A stretch of 64,000 nt of DNA, taken from NCBI GenBank assembly GCA_947359465.1, contig OX375872.1, positions 138,899,432 to 138,963,431 of the forward strand. The letters are read 5' to 3'. Within the stretch, counting starts at the first letter, position 1; every line of letters starts with the position of its first letter. Below are positions 12,370 through 25,136 of this stretch, piece by piece. The translations under genes were made by a program, and so were the position numbers. This DNA comes from Metellina segmentata. Its lineage: Eukaryota; Arthropoda; Arachnida; Araneae; Tetragnathidae. The notes below the pieces were generated by a model, which was not told the DNA's origin, did no database searches, and worked only from the letters and a program-made list of their open reading frames with translations.

Positions 12370-13135
12370 TAAATAATCGTAATATAACTTTTGTCACGTT
12401 TTCCTTTTCTTCTATAAGCAAAGAGAATATGTACATACAAGAGCCTACGAAGTAAATGAAATAAAAAACATGAAGTATATAGAAATAAAACATGAGATGA
12501 AGAGAAATTTGAAAACGCAAAGTGTGGAAATGAAGCATGAAGTTATTAGAAATGAAACTGAAGAAAATTGAAGTAAAACATATGAAATAAAGGGAAATTA
12601 AAAAATGAATTAAATAGAAACTGTAACATGAGATAAATAGAAAATAAACCCATGTTGAATAAATAGAAATAAATTATGAAGTAATTAGCAATGAAACTGA
12701 AGTAAATAGAGAAATGAAACTGAAGTAAATAGAAATAAAACATTACAATATAACAGAGAAATTTAAAAAACACGAAAATATAAATAAAGTATAAAATAAT
12801 TGAGAATTAAAACTGTAGTAAATAAAAATAAATAGTGAAGTATTTATAGAAATGAAACTGAAGTAAATAGAAATATGAAATTGAAGTAAATAGAAATATG
12901 AAGTTGAAGTAAATAGAAATAAAGCATTATGAGATAACAGATAAATAAAGCATTATGAGATAACAGAGAAATAAAGCATTATGAGATAACAGAGAAATAA
13001 AGCATTATGAGATAACAGAGAAATTTTAAAAAAACATGTTGAAAATAGAAATACGAGATAAAGAGAAATTGAAAAACATGAGATAAAGAGAAATTGAAAA
13101 ACACGAAGTAGAAATAAAAACACGAGATAAGAGAA
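12370..13135. repeat. Low-complexity tandem tract, short purine-rich units
   Basis: The motif GAAGTAAATAGAAAT and variants (GAGATAACAGAGAAATAAAGC, GAGATAAAGAGAAATTG) repeat for about 770 bp. Minus-strand frames here translate to Phe/Tyr/Leu-rich low-complexity peptides and are artefacts. Confidence 0.85.
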
Positions 13136-13148
13136 CATAAAATATAGG

Positions 13149-13450
13149 TAATTGGTAATTTTAGTTAACGTCGTACTAGAGCAACACAACGGGCTATTGA
13201 CGACGGTCCGGAATCAGTCCATTAAGGGAAAGATTCGAGGACAACACCTCGTAATTTTGAACCACGGTCAGATGACGAAGCAACACCTGAGCTGGCACCC
13301 CACTCTCCAAACTTCCACGCCAACCCAACGTGAGGACTTTCGGCCACGACAGATTTAAGGTGCACCAGCCGCCTCTACAGCATACGTTTACAAACATCCA
13401 TGCCCGGACCCGGATTCGAACCAGGAACCTTCCGATCTAGAGGCTAACAC
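13149..13450 (-). mobile_element. SINE-L copy, young, truncated inside the tRNA-like head, with target-site duplication
   Basis: Flanked by the 13 bp direct repeat CATAAAATATAGG (13136-13148 and 13451-13463). The body is nearly identical by eye to the full-length copy at 55509-55839. The head retains the box-B-like GGTTCGAATCCGGG and stops at GGTGTTAGCCTC, so only the first 25-30 bp are missing. It sits inside the purine-rich tandem tract. Confidence 0.93.
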
Positions 13451-13469
13451 CATAAAATATAGGAAGTAA

Positions 13470-14499
13470 AATGGAAATAAAAAGAGAACATATAGCAATG
13501 TATGTCAATTGGAACAATATGCGTACTAATCTTAAAAGAGTTCTTCATGTTTAGTCATCTCTAGTGGGACGATTGTTACATACAGCATATGGTCGGCTTA
13601 CAAAAGTGACACGCACTAAGTTGAAATTTTCACGATATGAGTTTATTAGCTTTTTTAAACCAAATTGTGAATATCTTTAAATTGATGGAGTCCATCCTCT
13701 AAATAATTTTTTGTTTGCATGAAGGTTAGATTTCTTCTTGACAAACACTTAGAAAAGCTAGGGAATAGTTTTCCCCTTCGTTTCCTCAGAACAGTTTTTG
13801 ACATTGTGTATTTCACTTATAAGACAACGATATACAAGTACTAATGCCTAACTACAGAAATATCAGTACGATTACTCAGACAACTGTCGATTGTGTTCTA
13901 TTTTCGATCATTATGGATTCATTATGGACCCGCATTTTGTTGAAACATAGTCTTTTGTTAGCTCTTTGTAGACAATGCCCGTATAGATTTCGTTTGTAGT
14001 CTCCTGACTCTAGATATGTAGGTATATAGATAATTTTGAATCATCTTTCGGTATTTTTGAGTTTTAATGTTACTTGAAGATTTAATGCATGTCTAACAAT
14101 TTTTGAGATTTAAGCGCATTTTTAGTCATTTTAAAAATTGTTAGCTTGATGTTTTTATTTTTTCCTTGGATTTTATAAATACATTCTCTAGTTACATTCA
14201 CCCACGGTTTTAATTTCTCTCTTCCCCACCCCCCACAAGATGCATTACAAATGACTCACATGCCCGCTTCAGGTTCCAAGAAAGTTGATGGCTTACCTTT
14301 CACCACAAAACACAACTTTCCGATGTTTTTATTGTTTAAACCTTTCTTCTTGTTGGCTGAATCATCGACCCTATATGGAAGGAAGATGATTCCAAATCGA
14401 AGCGTTAGAATTTGGTACGTCATTCGGATTATAAAAAAAATCAGCTTTTATTTGGCCGTGGATTCAGTCTTAAAAACTGTAGTCAGTGAGCTTCTTAAT
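13470..14499. other. Non-coding DNA, nothing recognised
   Basis: A 134-codon plus frame at 14251-14655 runs into the minisatellite that follows and has no recognisable domain; I do not support it as a gene. Confidence 0.5.
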
Positions 14500-14715
14500 A
14501 ATTCTGTACACCACGTGCTTTCGACTATTCTGTCACCAAATGCATTCTACTATTCTGCACATCAAGCGCCTTCTATTATTCTGTACACAAAGTGCATTCG
14601 AAATTCTATACACCAAATGCATTTGACTAATTTGTACATCAATACATTCCACTAATCTGCCATCAAGGCATTTGACTATTCTGTACATCAATACATTCCA
14701 ATTTTCTCTCTGTCA
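14500..14715. repeat. Minisatellite, unit about 28-32 bp, about 7 copies
   Basis: Repeats of 'ATTCTGTACA(C/T)CAA(G/A)TGCATT(C)' with variants 'CTATTCTG' and 'CATCAATACATTCCA'. Confidence 0.75.
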
Positions 14716-14739
14716 CCGAGGTATTCAAAATTTGTTCTT

Positions 14740-15190
14740 AGCTTATTTTGCAAGCTTTAAGATACTCTGAATTTCTAAACTTGTTTCAAAAATCTGTTCG
14801 CAAAAACCGAACTGGGTAGTCCATTCTAGCAATCATATGCTTTCTGCATCTGATTAATACAAAGAAACCTCTTTATTTTAATTTCAATACTCAAAAACTG
14901 CGAAGTTTAATGTTTTCTCTTCAGTAGCCTCAGTAACTCTTATCAATTTTGCCCAAGGTCTCCAAAAGTTCATCTTCCCCTGTATCAGTCATCTTATAAA
15001 TTCAGTTCTAAGCTTGTATCTCGAATCCATTTCTGGCACATAGATAGACCACTCTAACAACCATCTACTTGCAGCGTCTGACACGAAAGAAAAACCTATT
15101 CTCTACTTTATAATTTCCGTTCTCATAAACTACGAAATTTGATGTTTTCTCTTTCATTGGTTCAGTATACAGCTCAGTTGATATATTTTA
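14740..15190. repeat. Diverged repeat related to the 26.4-27.4 kb array
   Basis: Shares 'TTAATTTC.ATACTCAAAAA', 'GCGAAGTTTAATGTTTTCTC' and 'TCAGTAGCCTCAGTAA' with the array at 26385-27400. About two diverged units are visible. Confidence 0.6.
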
Positions 15191-16485
15191 CTAGCTTTGA
15201 TTTTGTAACTGATATTTATTTATGAGGAAGACCATGTTATATCAGAATGATTAGCTAGACCCTTTTCCACGCACATATTATTTTTAAAGGAAGAACAGGC
15301 TAGTTCTATACTATTCGGATGGCTGAAGGGGTTGATTGATAGATGTCCATTACTATCATTTCCGTGGTATTGTATCCGAAAGCACATAAAGTATCATTAT
15401 CTAGTATTCTGTCTTTCCAAGTGAGTTTAAGAGAGCGATAAAGAAGACAAAAGTAATATTTTTAGAGCTACAGAATTGAAGGGTTTAGGGCTAAACATAA
15501 TCAACCACACTTTTGCTGAAAATTAGATTTGTACAACACATGTTAATTTGATAAATTGCCTTGAAATTCATTCCATTTAAATTTTAATCGATAGCACCAT
15601 TATATTGAAGCTGACAGTGATGCTGACATAATCAGAAAGTTTTTTATTTTACGAACATCACAGCACAGATACATTACATCTACAAAGACACAAAGTACAC
15701 TACTTGCATACAAAGAAGTAAGTGTTGTAAACAAATTGCGAACTGAAACTATAAGTAACCAATAGGAATGATTTAAAAAGTGAGAAGTTAAACTAAGGGG
15801 GAGTGAGAACTGAAACTGTAGTTCATGATTTCTCTCCAGCAAGCCCATTGAAAATGGTGGCCAGTTCAAGGCACCGCAATATAAACAGTTATTGCTCCAA
15901 GCCTTTTTCGAACTTTATTAGCGTTAGAAATGAAGTAAGATAGGTAACAGCTAGACTTTAGGGAACCTGTGGGATAAATTAGGTCTATGTCGCCTAAACA
16001 AAATTTAAGTAATTACATTTAGTATAAAGTATACTTGTATATTTATTTAATAATCAGTATAAATATACTAATTAGTACCATATTAATGTCCCCAATATAC
16101 ATTTTTAAGTGCATTTAGTAATTGATTCTGCATAAAAACTGGGAAAATAAATGCTTTTTAACAGTTTCTGTCAATGGATATCCAAGAGAAGAAAAGGCGT
16201 TAAGCGTTATCTTTGTTTTTTTAATCTACATTGTATTTATAACAGAGCTGTACAAATGGCATAGGAAGTACGAAAAAATTGCTTTTGTTCAGTTCAGATT
16301 CCCCTCTGTTTAAAATAGAATCTGGGTACTCGGAATAACATTTCTTATTGTATAAAGGACCTGTTTCCTAAACAAGTACTAACTCTGAGATAAATATGGG
16401 GTTTGATATTATTTGATCTTGTAATCATTAAGGCAAATTCTACTTTCCAATCTGTCTTAACTCACTCAGTCACGAAATTTCCAAA
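15190..16485. other. Non-coding DNA, nothing recognised
   Basis: No repeat, transposon end or coding signal. Frames of 89 codons (15600-15869, minus) and 63 codons (16122-16313, plus) are unsupported. Confidence 0.5.
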
Positions 16486-16489
16486 TAGT

Positions 16490-16970
16490 ACAGCATTGCT
16501 ATTACCCCACAACACATTTATCGATTAAGTAACCACCTCTATTGGTTGAAATAACTGTTGGATTCCTTAAACCTTTAGAAAAATTCTATTGGCTGTGCGT
16601 GTGTTTCCTTAGGATAAGATCCTTCGGAAAGATTCCCCCCATTGATTCTTTCCTTAAAATAAAATCCTTTGGAAAGATTCTACTAGCCCATTCTGTAGAA
16701 TAGAATACATTGAAACGATTCTACTGGCGCATTCTGTAGAATAGAATACTTTGAAACGATTCTATTGTTCCTTTCCTTAGAATATAACTCTTGAGAAAGA
16801 TTTTACTGGTCTAGTTCTATAGAATAGAATACTCTGGGAATATATTTTATTGGTCCTCTCCTTATAATAGAATCCTTTGAAGAGATTCTTGATTATTTAT
16901 TTAGAATTTCTTTGGAAGGATTTCAATCCATTCTTTCTTTGAAATAAAATGTGTCTTCAAAAAGGTTGAT
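16490..16970 (+). repeat. Dispersed copy of the minisatellite-bearing element
   Basis: A head with 'TATTACCCCACAACACA' and 'AAGTAACCACCT' is followed by about seven units of the 'AATAGAATAC.TTGAAACGATTCTATTG' type. This repeats the head-plus-minisatellite order of 6385-8690. Confidence 0.75.
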
Positions 16971-17328
16971 GGGGTTTGTCCAAAACTCTTGATGTACGCT
17001 ACAGCTAAGAAAGTAATTTTTGTTTATATTAATTCTTTAAAAATATTTTTGATGAAAATATGTAAAAGATTTCTCGGTTGAATAGAGGACTGCTTAAAGC
17101 CTAAAGTTTAAAATTGATACAAGTTTTAGTTTTAATCTCATAATGTTTATTTTACTAGAATTGAATTAAAAGCAGCGATTGACTCAATATTTTGACAGAT
17201 TGGTCATTCGTTTTTGCTGGCGAACTGATGTTACAATCTTTCGCACGTGGTTGAATTGGATTTGGGACTTCTGGCTCCAAGTTCATGACAGAACAAGCTG
17301 ATCCCCTTTGGCATGTTAAGAAGGTAAA

Positions 17329-17480
17329 CGAATTGACGTCGCACTGTAGCAATACAACGGGCTATTAGCAACGGTCTGAGATTAATTCCAAATAGAAAGA
17401 CCTAAGAACAACATCTCGTAAATATGAACTACGGTCAGATGTCTAGGTCAACGCCTGAGCACCACTTTGACGTGGAAAAA
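17329..17480 (-). mobile_element. SINE-L fragment
   Basis: The minus strand ends in the SINE-L terminus (CTACAGTGCGACGTCAATTC) and contains the 'GTTGACCTAGACATCTGACC' block. The 5' half is missing. Confidence 0.75.
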
Positions 17481-18844
17481 AGAAGAATTAAGGGATTGAA
17501 GGGTTGTTTTTAGGTTTTTTGGTGCTGAGGTCATATTTGGCCAAGGCGCGCCAAACACAAAACAACGTCAAGTAAAAAATTTCATGAAAGGGGAAAAGAG
17601 GAACTAGGGAATAGAGTAGTAAAACAATAAAAGGGACAGTGGATTTTCAAGTAATTTTTTTAAAGTTATAATCCGATTGTTACAAAATTTTACAGACTGT
17701 TTGCTTTCTTCTAAAATGCTTATACATAAAGTATGGTGACAAAAACTAGTTTTTTGCTGAAGTTATTACTTAATACGTAGTCAAAAATTTTGATTAATTA
17801 GCAAAAATTGGTTGCTTACGTGCACATTAGTTTTCAGTTTATTGACAGTATTTTAATTCACATAATAGTTTAGATACAAATATTTATAAATCAAATTAAC
17901 TCCATTTAATAAGCGTATCATTCAAATGTAAAGCAAAAGCAATGTAATGTCACACTTAAAATTTTGCAAAAAAAGCATTATGCTAAGCAGTATTTTGAAC
18001 CGAAATTTCAAAATTTGGAAACATGATTAATTTATCAGTTTCACTTAAGCTATCTACAACAGATTTCAAGGATTATCCAGAATTAATTTCAAAGAAATCA
18101 ATAAAAGCCTGATGCGTAGGGACCATTTTTGAAATCAGAAGTAAAGAAAATCTCAATAGGAAAATAAAACCCGATTTTGTTGGAGACTTATTATACTTAT
18201 CTATTATTATACATGTTTTGTACTGTGATGTATATGTAACTACGTCAAACTATGAAAACTTGTAATTGGAAATTTCTCTTGCTATCTATAGTTTGATATG
18301 AATTAATTTTTAAAAATAGATTTTATAAATCGATTTTTGTGGTTTTGAAAATGCTCTGATCCCTTAACGAAAATGTTTTTGACTCTCCAGAATGTTCTGT
18401 ACAAAATAACTGAAATGAACGATAGCAATCAAAAGCTTCTACATTTTGTTCGTGTATGGCCCATAGAAAACATAGCATTTAGTACCATCATTGCTTTGTG
18501 TGTGTCTAGATTATTGACCATAAATGTTCAACGTCTTCAAGTAGAGAACTGTGCTTTCGTTTAGATGGATCGTAATGATACAAACTATCAGTTTTCACTC
18601 TCTGAAATATAAACACATGCAGGATGAAAATGCTTATTTATTGACCCTTGTCGATTACCTTTGAAGATATCCATTTCCTCTCATCATTCACTTTGCTTTT
18701 TTACGATGTGACTAGCATCCAACAGGAGGAGACCAATTGCCGGAAGAAAGTAGAGATAAATATGAGTTCACAATCACTTCCCGAACATGCTTTTTTACCA
18801 ACCAGAGAAACAGGTTCTCGTGTTGATCTTCTCGGCATTTAGAC
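17481..18844. other. Non-coding DNA, nothing recognised
   Basis: Includes a GGCGCGCC octamer near 17546 in otherwise AT-rich DNA. Two frames of 63 and 64 codons (18373-18842) have no supporting features. Confidence 0.5.
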
Positions 18845-18859
18845 TTGAATTTTGTTGTG

Positions 18860-19230
18860 TTTTATTTTTGAAGGCCAAAGAGTTGGGCCTTCGTTCCTGA
18901 ACTTGGAGCTGATATCACTATTGAGCCGGTCTGTAGAAATACGTGATAATTGCTGTCTTCATGAAGACGTTGAACGATATTAAGGAGATTAGAAATTCAA
19001 TTTTTTAAGTAACTTCTCCGTTGCTTCTTGAATTCGTTTCCAGCATTTGAAAGAATCACTGTTCATATTCGTTACAGAAACAGAATTAGTGTGAAATGTG
19101 CTTTTGTAGAGTTTCATTTTAGAAGGCCAAAGATTTGGTCCTTCATTCTGGAACTCGGAGCTAATATTACTCTTGAATCGAGATGTAGATAATAAGTGAT
19201 AATTGCGTATTCTCAGTAACTTAGTGAATG
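18860..19230. repeat. Two-copy direct repeat, about 110 bp, spaced about 265 bp
   Basis: 'GAAGGCCAAAGA.TTGG(G/T)CCTTC' then 'GGAGCT.ATAT(C/T)AC' and 'GTGATAATTGC' occur at about 18870-18955 and 19120-19207. Confidence 0.6.
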
Positions 19231-20395
19231 GACTATTTAACGTCAGTCTGTTTCGTATCTGTCTACATGACTACATTTTTATTGAAATAGGAAAGAAATG
19301 TGATCCGTATTTTGGGCTGAAGTTTCTAATTCAATCAAAATCAATTACTTTCACATTAAGGTATCCAATCATGTTAAAAATGTCATTTTTGATCAAAAGT
19401 TCAAAAAAAGTTTTTGATCTTATTTGATAGAGTATTTATTTGACTTTCCAAAATGTATTTGATTTTTCTATAAGTTAATTAGTTGCAGAGATATTAAGAT
19501 TTTAATCAAGGCGGGAAAACCGGAAGTGGGTATAGAAAACACCAGAAATGGCCGTTAAAAGACCAAAATCCTGTCAAAATTTAAATTTAAGAAGAAAGAG
19601 CAAACGATATACTTCAAACTATTTTTACTCAAAATTAATTTTTATGCATTATTTCCCAACTTCAAATGTTGTAACACAAAAAGTTATTGATGGAATCTCG
19701 TAAAACTTTGAAAACTTGTACTTTATAATGTTGTCTAGGAAAAAACTAGAAAAAAAAATAATTATGTTGAGTTTAAAAGTTTTTAAATTATGGCCATAAT
19801 TTAAGAAATAGGACTGTAAAACTATCAAAAATCTTGTATTCATTTTTCGATCGCTTGTAAAATTTGTGTTACTTAATTATCCTTTTGATTCTAGTTCATT
19901 CCCTAGAAAAATGTACGTAGTTTATTTTGGTAGCATCATTTTACAAATGGTATTCAATAGATTGTCATGTAGCACATTTGAAGTTTTTGACAAATTTCTT
20001 TAAAATTTCCTACATAACCATCATTTTTACAAAATTATTGATATATATTTTAAAAATTTATTGCCCAATGTTATTGTTTAATAACACTAAACATGCAAAT
20101 ACGATTAAAATGTTTCTATGCCACATTTAAGAAAAAGGGTCTCGAAAGTGTGTCCGGATACCTTAATGTCTGTAATATAGGAATACCACGCCAAAGTGAT
20201 TGAATATAATTTTTTACAAAAAGTTTCATGCTTTGCGTATTTCAAGTGACAGTGAATAGGCTGTTTGATGTCGTGTGTATATTTATATCTGCATGTTTGT
20301 GCAAGTATCAAACCAAAACGACGCAATAAATATTCATAAAAGTATTTAAGATTTTGCATACTTAGAGTGATTTAAAGAATACGTTATTTAACTTT
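19231..20395. other. AT-rich non-coding DNA, nothing recognised
   Basis: No repeat structure or transposon ends visible. Several 64-84 codon frames are scattered on both strands and lack any support. Confidence 0.5.
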
Positions 20396-20399
20396 TTAA

Positions 20400-20760
20400 T
20401 TTTACGGTTTGGTTTTGTGTTTTGTTTCTACCTCTGTGTTTGTGCAAGTATCACGCCATAACGGATCCATATTTTTCGTCCCACTTTAATTTAGTATTTT
20501 TTTTATTAATTATTTTTATTAAAAATTCGCCACTTTCTGCATTTCTTGTCTGTTTTCCAATATACTTTTAGAAAAATCGCTCCGCATTGGCTTTATATTT
20601 TGATCCCACTTTTATTTCAGTATTCTTTTCGTATAATTTTTGAAAAAATCACCGCTTTTCATATTTTGTGTCGGTCTTCCTACATGCTTTTACAAGTATC
20701 GCCGTTTTGTATGTTACGAACTGAAATCCATTTTCAATATTCCATCAAAGTATGAACTTG
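20400..20760. repeat. Tandem repeat, unit about 110-120 bp (family shared with 24.5-25.1 kb)
   Basis: Phrases 'CTGCATTT.TTGTCTG', 'TTTTACAAGTATC', 'TTTTCGTCCCACTTTAATTT' and 'AAAAATC.CCGCTTT' recur about three times. The same phrases occur again at 24470-25130. Confidence 0.7.
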
Positions 20761-20794
20761 TGTATTTTAAAACTGCGTTTATCCCTCCTTGTCC

Positions 20795-21673
20795 CGATGA
20801 AGAATCTCGTCATTAAAAAAACTGACCATATCATGTTGAACGATACTAGAAACACAATAATGATCATTAGAAAACACAATAGGGTAGGTGTTCCAAGTAT
20901 CGCCCCTGTGCTTAATATCGCCTACTCGTGTTTGCAAGCTACTATGCGCGACATCTATATGCAGTTACCTTGACGGTCTAGGGTTTTGCCACACGTAGCG
21001 CCCCCGGCAAGTTTAATATCAGTTATATCAACAACACTATTGCATCTGAAGTATTTGAGGCTGTGATCAACGTATTTTTTTGGTAAGTGTTTCCAAATGA
21101 TAATTTCGTTTATATGACTTGAAAGTACATTAAATACTAAAGATATGTAGGTATGCTCTACTAGCAACTCGTTTTTAATAGAAATCCTAATTTCGCCTGG
21201 TGGGTGGTAATGGGAACAAGGGTAGGTGATATTAGGAACCCACTCTTGAAAATTCTCTTGGGAAACTTTTTGAAGTTTTACTAGTTAACTCAAACTGACA
21301 TAAGTAAAGAAGGCATATGATCTCTGAAAACCATAGGAGAATAGTTCCTAGTGATATTCATTTAGTTTCCAGTTTGATTTCCCAATCCTGGAGGATGAGA
21401 TATAGAGAAATAGTTACGGTAGGTGATATTTGGAACACCTACTAACAATGATTAGAAAACACAATAACGATCATTAGAAGAAAACTGACTATATCTTGTA
21501 GGACAGGATTAGAAAACACAATCGCGATCCTTAGAAGAAAACTGACCAGATCTTGAAATCGTAATCATAAAAAAAAATCGGTAATAACTTGATGACGAGC
21601 TATCCCGTCATTAGCAAAATTGGTCAGATCTTTATGGCCTAACTATCTAGTCAAAAACACTAGGAGGGTTAGA
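20795..21673. mobile_element. Decayed copies of the TTAA-type MITE family
   Basis: Fragments with 'TCGTCATTA', 'AAACTGACCA.ATCTTG' and 'GACGAGCTATCCCGTC' appear near 20800-20870 and 21445-21670. The last ends CTAGGAGGGTTAG, a decayed form of the family's right terminus. The surrounding sequence also repeats 'GTAGGTGATATTAGGAAC' twice (21224, 21420). Confidence 0.55.
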
Positions 21674-22195
21674 ACAAATCAAAACTTTCTCAAAAATCAA
21701 TCTGTTGAAACTATCGAAAGCTTTTCGTGTTGACTTTTTTATATATAGAAAAAATACAGTAGAAAAACTCCATGGAAAGTAACAAGCCAGTTTCCACACA
21801 TTTCTTCCAGACGGGTTTCTTCTCAATTGTCCGGTCGCGACCATCATGCCTCGCTTCGGACCACAAGAGGGTCACTGAGCATATTTTTTTCAATATCATG
21901 AAAAGGATGCTTTTATATATCTTTTTAGTTTGACCACGGATTGTTCGAAGTCGGATGTATAACAAATGCTATACAGGCCTCAAAGCATATTCTTCTGGAG
22001 CAAGCATCTTTCATATTTTTATCCGAGTGAAACAAAGGTGAAAGCAAGAGTATCCATTTCCTTTTAACACGAACTTAATTATCGCACATAATGGCGCACG
22101 CCATTTTGATTAGTTTTGTTTTGCGTGAAATTAAATTAAGCATGTAGCCAGTCATGGGCTGTGTGTGTCGAAAACAGAACATGAACTTTTCCTCA
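21674..22195. other. Non-coding DNA, nothing recognised
   Basis: Three overlapping minus-strand frames of 66-84 codons; none has a recognisable motif. Confidence 0.45.
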
Positions 22196-24320
22196 ATGGA
22201 AGAATGACGAAGGTGTCTGTCCTTTGGATAGAGCAAGCAGGGTATCGGGTTCAACCTTTTACAAATCGTGGCACACATAAATCAATTACTAAATGTTAAG
22301 CCAGTTACTTATTTGGCCCACCAACACATGACACATAATTTATACAAATATTTTTTACTGATCTAATGCAAAAATAACATTTTTTCATTCTTTTGTAAAT
22401 AATTATAGTAATTAGTTGCAAAAAATACCCTTTTTGCTTCAAAGAGTCTTGCTAAAAATTCTTTTTTGAAACTACTTATTTATACTTCTTAATTATAAAA
22501 TATTCACATTTATTTATACAGCAAGGTATCAGGTTCAACCGTTTTCATCTCGTGGCATACATAAACCAATTACTAAACGATCTGTGACACACCAAATTTT
22601 ATACATATACGTTTTATAAATCTGATGAAAAAAAAGCATTTTTTTTTTTTTTGCAAATAACTATAGTAATTAGTTGCAAAAAATACCCTTTTTGCTTCAA
22701 AGAGTCTTGCTAAAAATTCTTTTTTGAAACTACTTATTTATACTTTTTAACTATAAAATATTCACATTTATTTATACAGCAAGGTATCAGGTTCAACCGT
22801 TTTCATCTCGTGGCATACATAAACCAATTACTAAACGATCTGTGACACACCAAAATTTATACATATACGTTTTATAAATCTGATGAAAAAAAATCAATTT
22901 TTTTTTGTTTTGCAAATAATTATAGTAATTAGTTGCAAAAAGTACCCTTTTTGCTTCAAAGAGTCTTGTTAAAAATTCTTTTTTGAAACTACTTATTTAT
23001 ACTTTTTAATTATAAAATATTCACATTTATTTATACAGCAAGGTAACAGGTTCAACCGTTTTCATCTCGTGGCATACATAAACCAATTACTAAACGATCT
23101 GTGACACACCAAAATTTATACATATACGTTTTATAAATCTGATGAAAAAAAAGCAATTTTTTTTTTGTTTTGCAAAGAATTATAGTAATTCATTGCCCTT
23201 TTTGCTTCAAAGTGTCTTTCTGAAACAATTTATTTATACTTAGCAAGAAAATATATTCAAATTTATTTATACAGCAAGTTATCAGGCTCAATCTTTTCAT
23301 CTCGTAGCGCACATTACCAAATACTGAAAGATTCTATGGGACTAAAAATTATATACATACTTTCACATACCGTTCTGGTGAAAAAAAAATAATATTTTTT
23401 TTATTGTTTTTCAAATAATTATAATACTTTTTTTAATGGCGGGCACATATGAACTGAATCGTTGCCCACTACAAGGCCGGAAGTGGTGGCGAACTTGTGA
23501 AGGAGCACCCAGTGGGAGGACCATCATTGCCCTTAACAAAGGACAGCACTATTTACAAACATGCCCTGACCTCGGATTCGAACCAGGAACCTTCCGATAC
23601 AGAGGCCAACACCTTAGTCACTAGACCGGTTGGTCGGCATATGTTAATAATAATAATAAATATAATAATAATTAATTAATTAAATATAATAATAATTAAT
23701 TAATTATAATAATTAATTACTCTTTTTGCTTCGAAGTGTGTTTCTAAAAAATTATTTTTGAAACAACTTATTTATTCTTTGTAATAAAAATGTATTCAAA
23801 TTTATTTCTACAGCAAGGTATGAGGTTCAACCTTTTTCATCTCATGGCACACATAACCCATTTACTAATAGATTCTGTGGCACAACAAAATTTATCCACT
23901 AGTTATTTTTACCGATCTGATGAAAAAAGGAATTTTTTTTTTTTTTTTGGTTTTACAAAGACTACTAGTAGTTACTAAACCTTTTTGCTTGAAAGTGTCT
24001 TTCTAAAAACTCTTTTTAAAACAATTTATTTGTACTTTGTAATAGAAAACACTCAAATTTATTTATGCAAGCAGGGTATCAGGTTCATATTTTTGCATCT
24101 CGTGGTACACATAAAGTAATTACTAAAATATTCTGTGGTCACCAAAAACTATACGCATTTTATTTGCTGATCTGATGTCTTGATGAAAAAAAAATACATA
24201 TAATGTGTTGTGAGTGTGCAATACGTGTAATTTTACAGAGAATAATAGTAATTGCTTACCTTTTTGTTTCAAAATGGATTTCTAAATCACCTTTTTGAAA
24301 CATTTCATTTATACATAGTA
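22196..24320. repeat. Tandem array, unit about 258 bp, about 7 copies
   Basis: The landmark 'GCA(A)GG(G)TATC.GGTTCAACC' lies at about 22237, 22521, 22779, 23038, 23274, 23813 and 24070. Units 2-4 are nearly identical by eye and spaced 258-259 bp apart, while the outer units are diverged. This is the pattern of recent central amplification. Each unit carries a long T run followed by 'GCAAATAATTATAGTAATTA'. The 539 bp step contains an inserted SINE. Confidence 0.9.
23428..23640 (-). mobile_element. SINE, short family (SINE-S), inserted in the tandem array
   Basis: On the minus strand it has the head GCCGACCAACCGGTCTAGTG, box-B-like GGTTCGAATCCGAGG, then 'GGTCCTCCCACTGGGTGCTC'. It ends GTGCCCGCCATTA followed by an A-rich tail (the T run on the plus strand). 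It breaks the 258 bp periodicity of the array. Confidence 0.9.
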
Positions 24321-24469
24321 ATAAAATAATAATACTCAAAATTATTTACACGGGTGTTATTTAAAATTATATGTGAACACACTTGACAAATATTCAAAAC
24401 TAAACCGTCGAAATGAAATAAATATTATACAGTGAAACCAGTTTGACCTTCCCCCTTTATTTTAGATAA

Positions 24470-25135
24470 TGTATTCATTTTACATAACTTTTATAGCAAA
24501 ATCTAAGTTTTCAGCATTTTGTCTGTCTTTCTGCATGCTTTTTCAAATATCGTAATAAAGCGGCTACATATTTTTCGTCCCAAAAATTTGAATATCCTCT
24601 TGTGCAACTTTTAAAGAAAAATCACTGCTTTCCGCGTTTTGTCGTTATCGTTGGTGTCTTAAATATTATCACGTTGAAATAGCGTGGGAGTGTTTGGAAA
24701 GGGGGGTGCCAGCTCGGGTGTTGACCCCTTTATCTGACCGTGCGTTTTTGAAATTACCAAGGTGTTGTCCTCGTATCTTTCCCTGCGGGATTATTCCCGC
24801 AGCCGTTGTATGTTGCTCCAGTAAATTCAGTTTTCAACTATCATTCCATGTTTTGTATTCTTTTTGTTTATATGCATGCTTTTACAAGTATCATGCCAAA
24901 ATGTCTACTTTTTTTTTGTTCTACTTTAATTTAAAAATCATTTTTATAATTTTTCCATGGAAATCTTTGTTTTCTGCGTTTTGTGTCTGTCTTTATCCAC
25001 GCTTTTACGAGTATTGTGCCACAACAAAAGCAAATTTTATGTCCCACCTATACCATTTTGTGTAACTTTTTTGAAAATTCGCCACTTTACCACCATTTTG
25101 TCGGTCTTTCTCGTGTTTTTGCACGTGGCTTTCTG
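24470..25135. repeat. Tandem repeat, unit about 110-120 bp
   Basis: Same family as 20400-20760. 'TTTTGTCTGTCTTTCTGCATG', 'TTTTACAAGTATC(A/G)TGCCA' and 'TTTTTCGTCCCA' recur, with a SINE fragment embedded at 24663-24832. The overlapping 62-123 codon frames here derive from the repeat. Confidence 0.7.
24663..24832 (+). mobile_element. SINE-L fragment (3' part)
   Basis: Contains 'GTGCCAGCTCGGGTGTTGAC', 'AAGGTGTTGTCCTCGTATCT' and 'TTGTATGTTGCTCCAGTAAA', all in SINE-L order, without the head. Confidence 0.8.
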
Positions 25136-25136
25136 T

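Noticed and set aside
14251..14655. 134-codon plus-strand frame
   Set aside because: Its C-terminal third is translation of the 30 bp minisatellite and the rest has no domain, splice support or compositional contrast.
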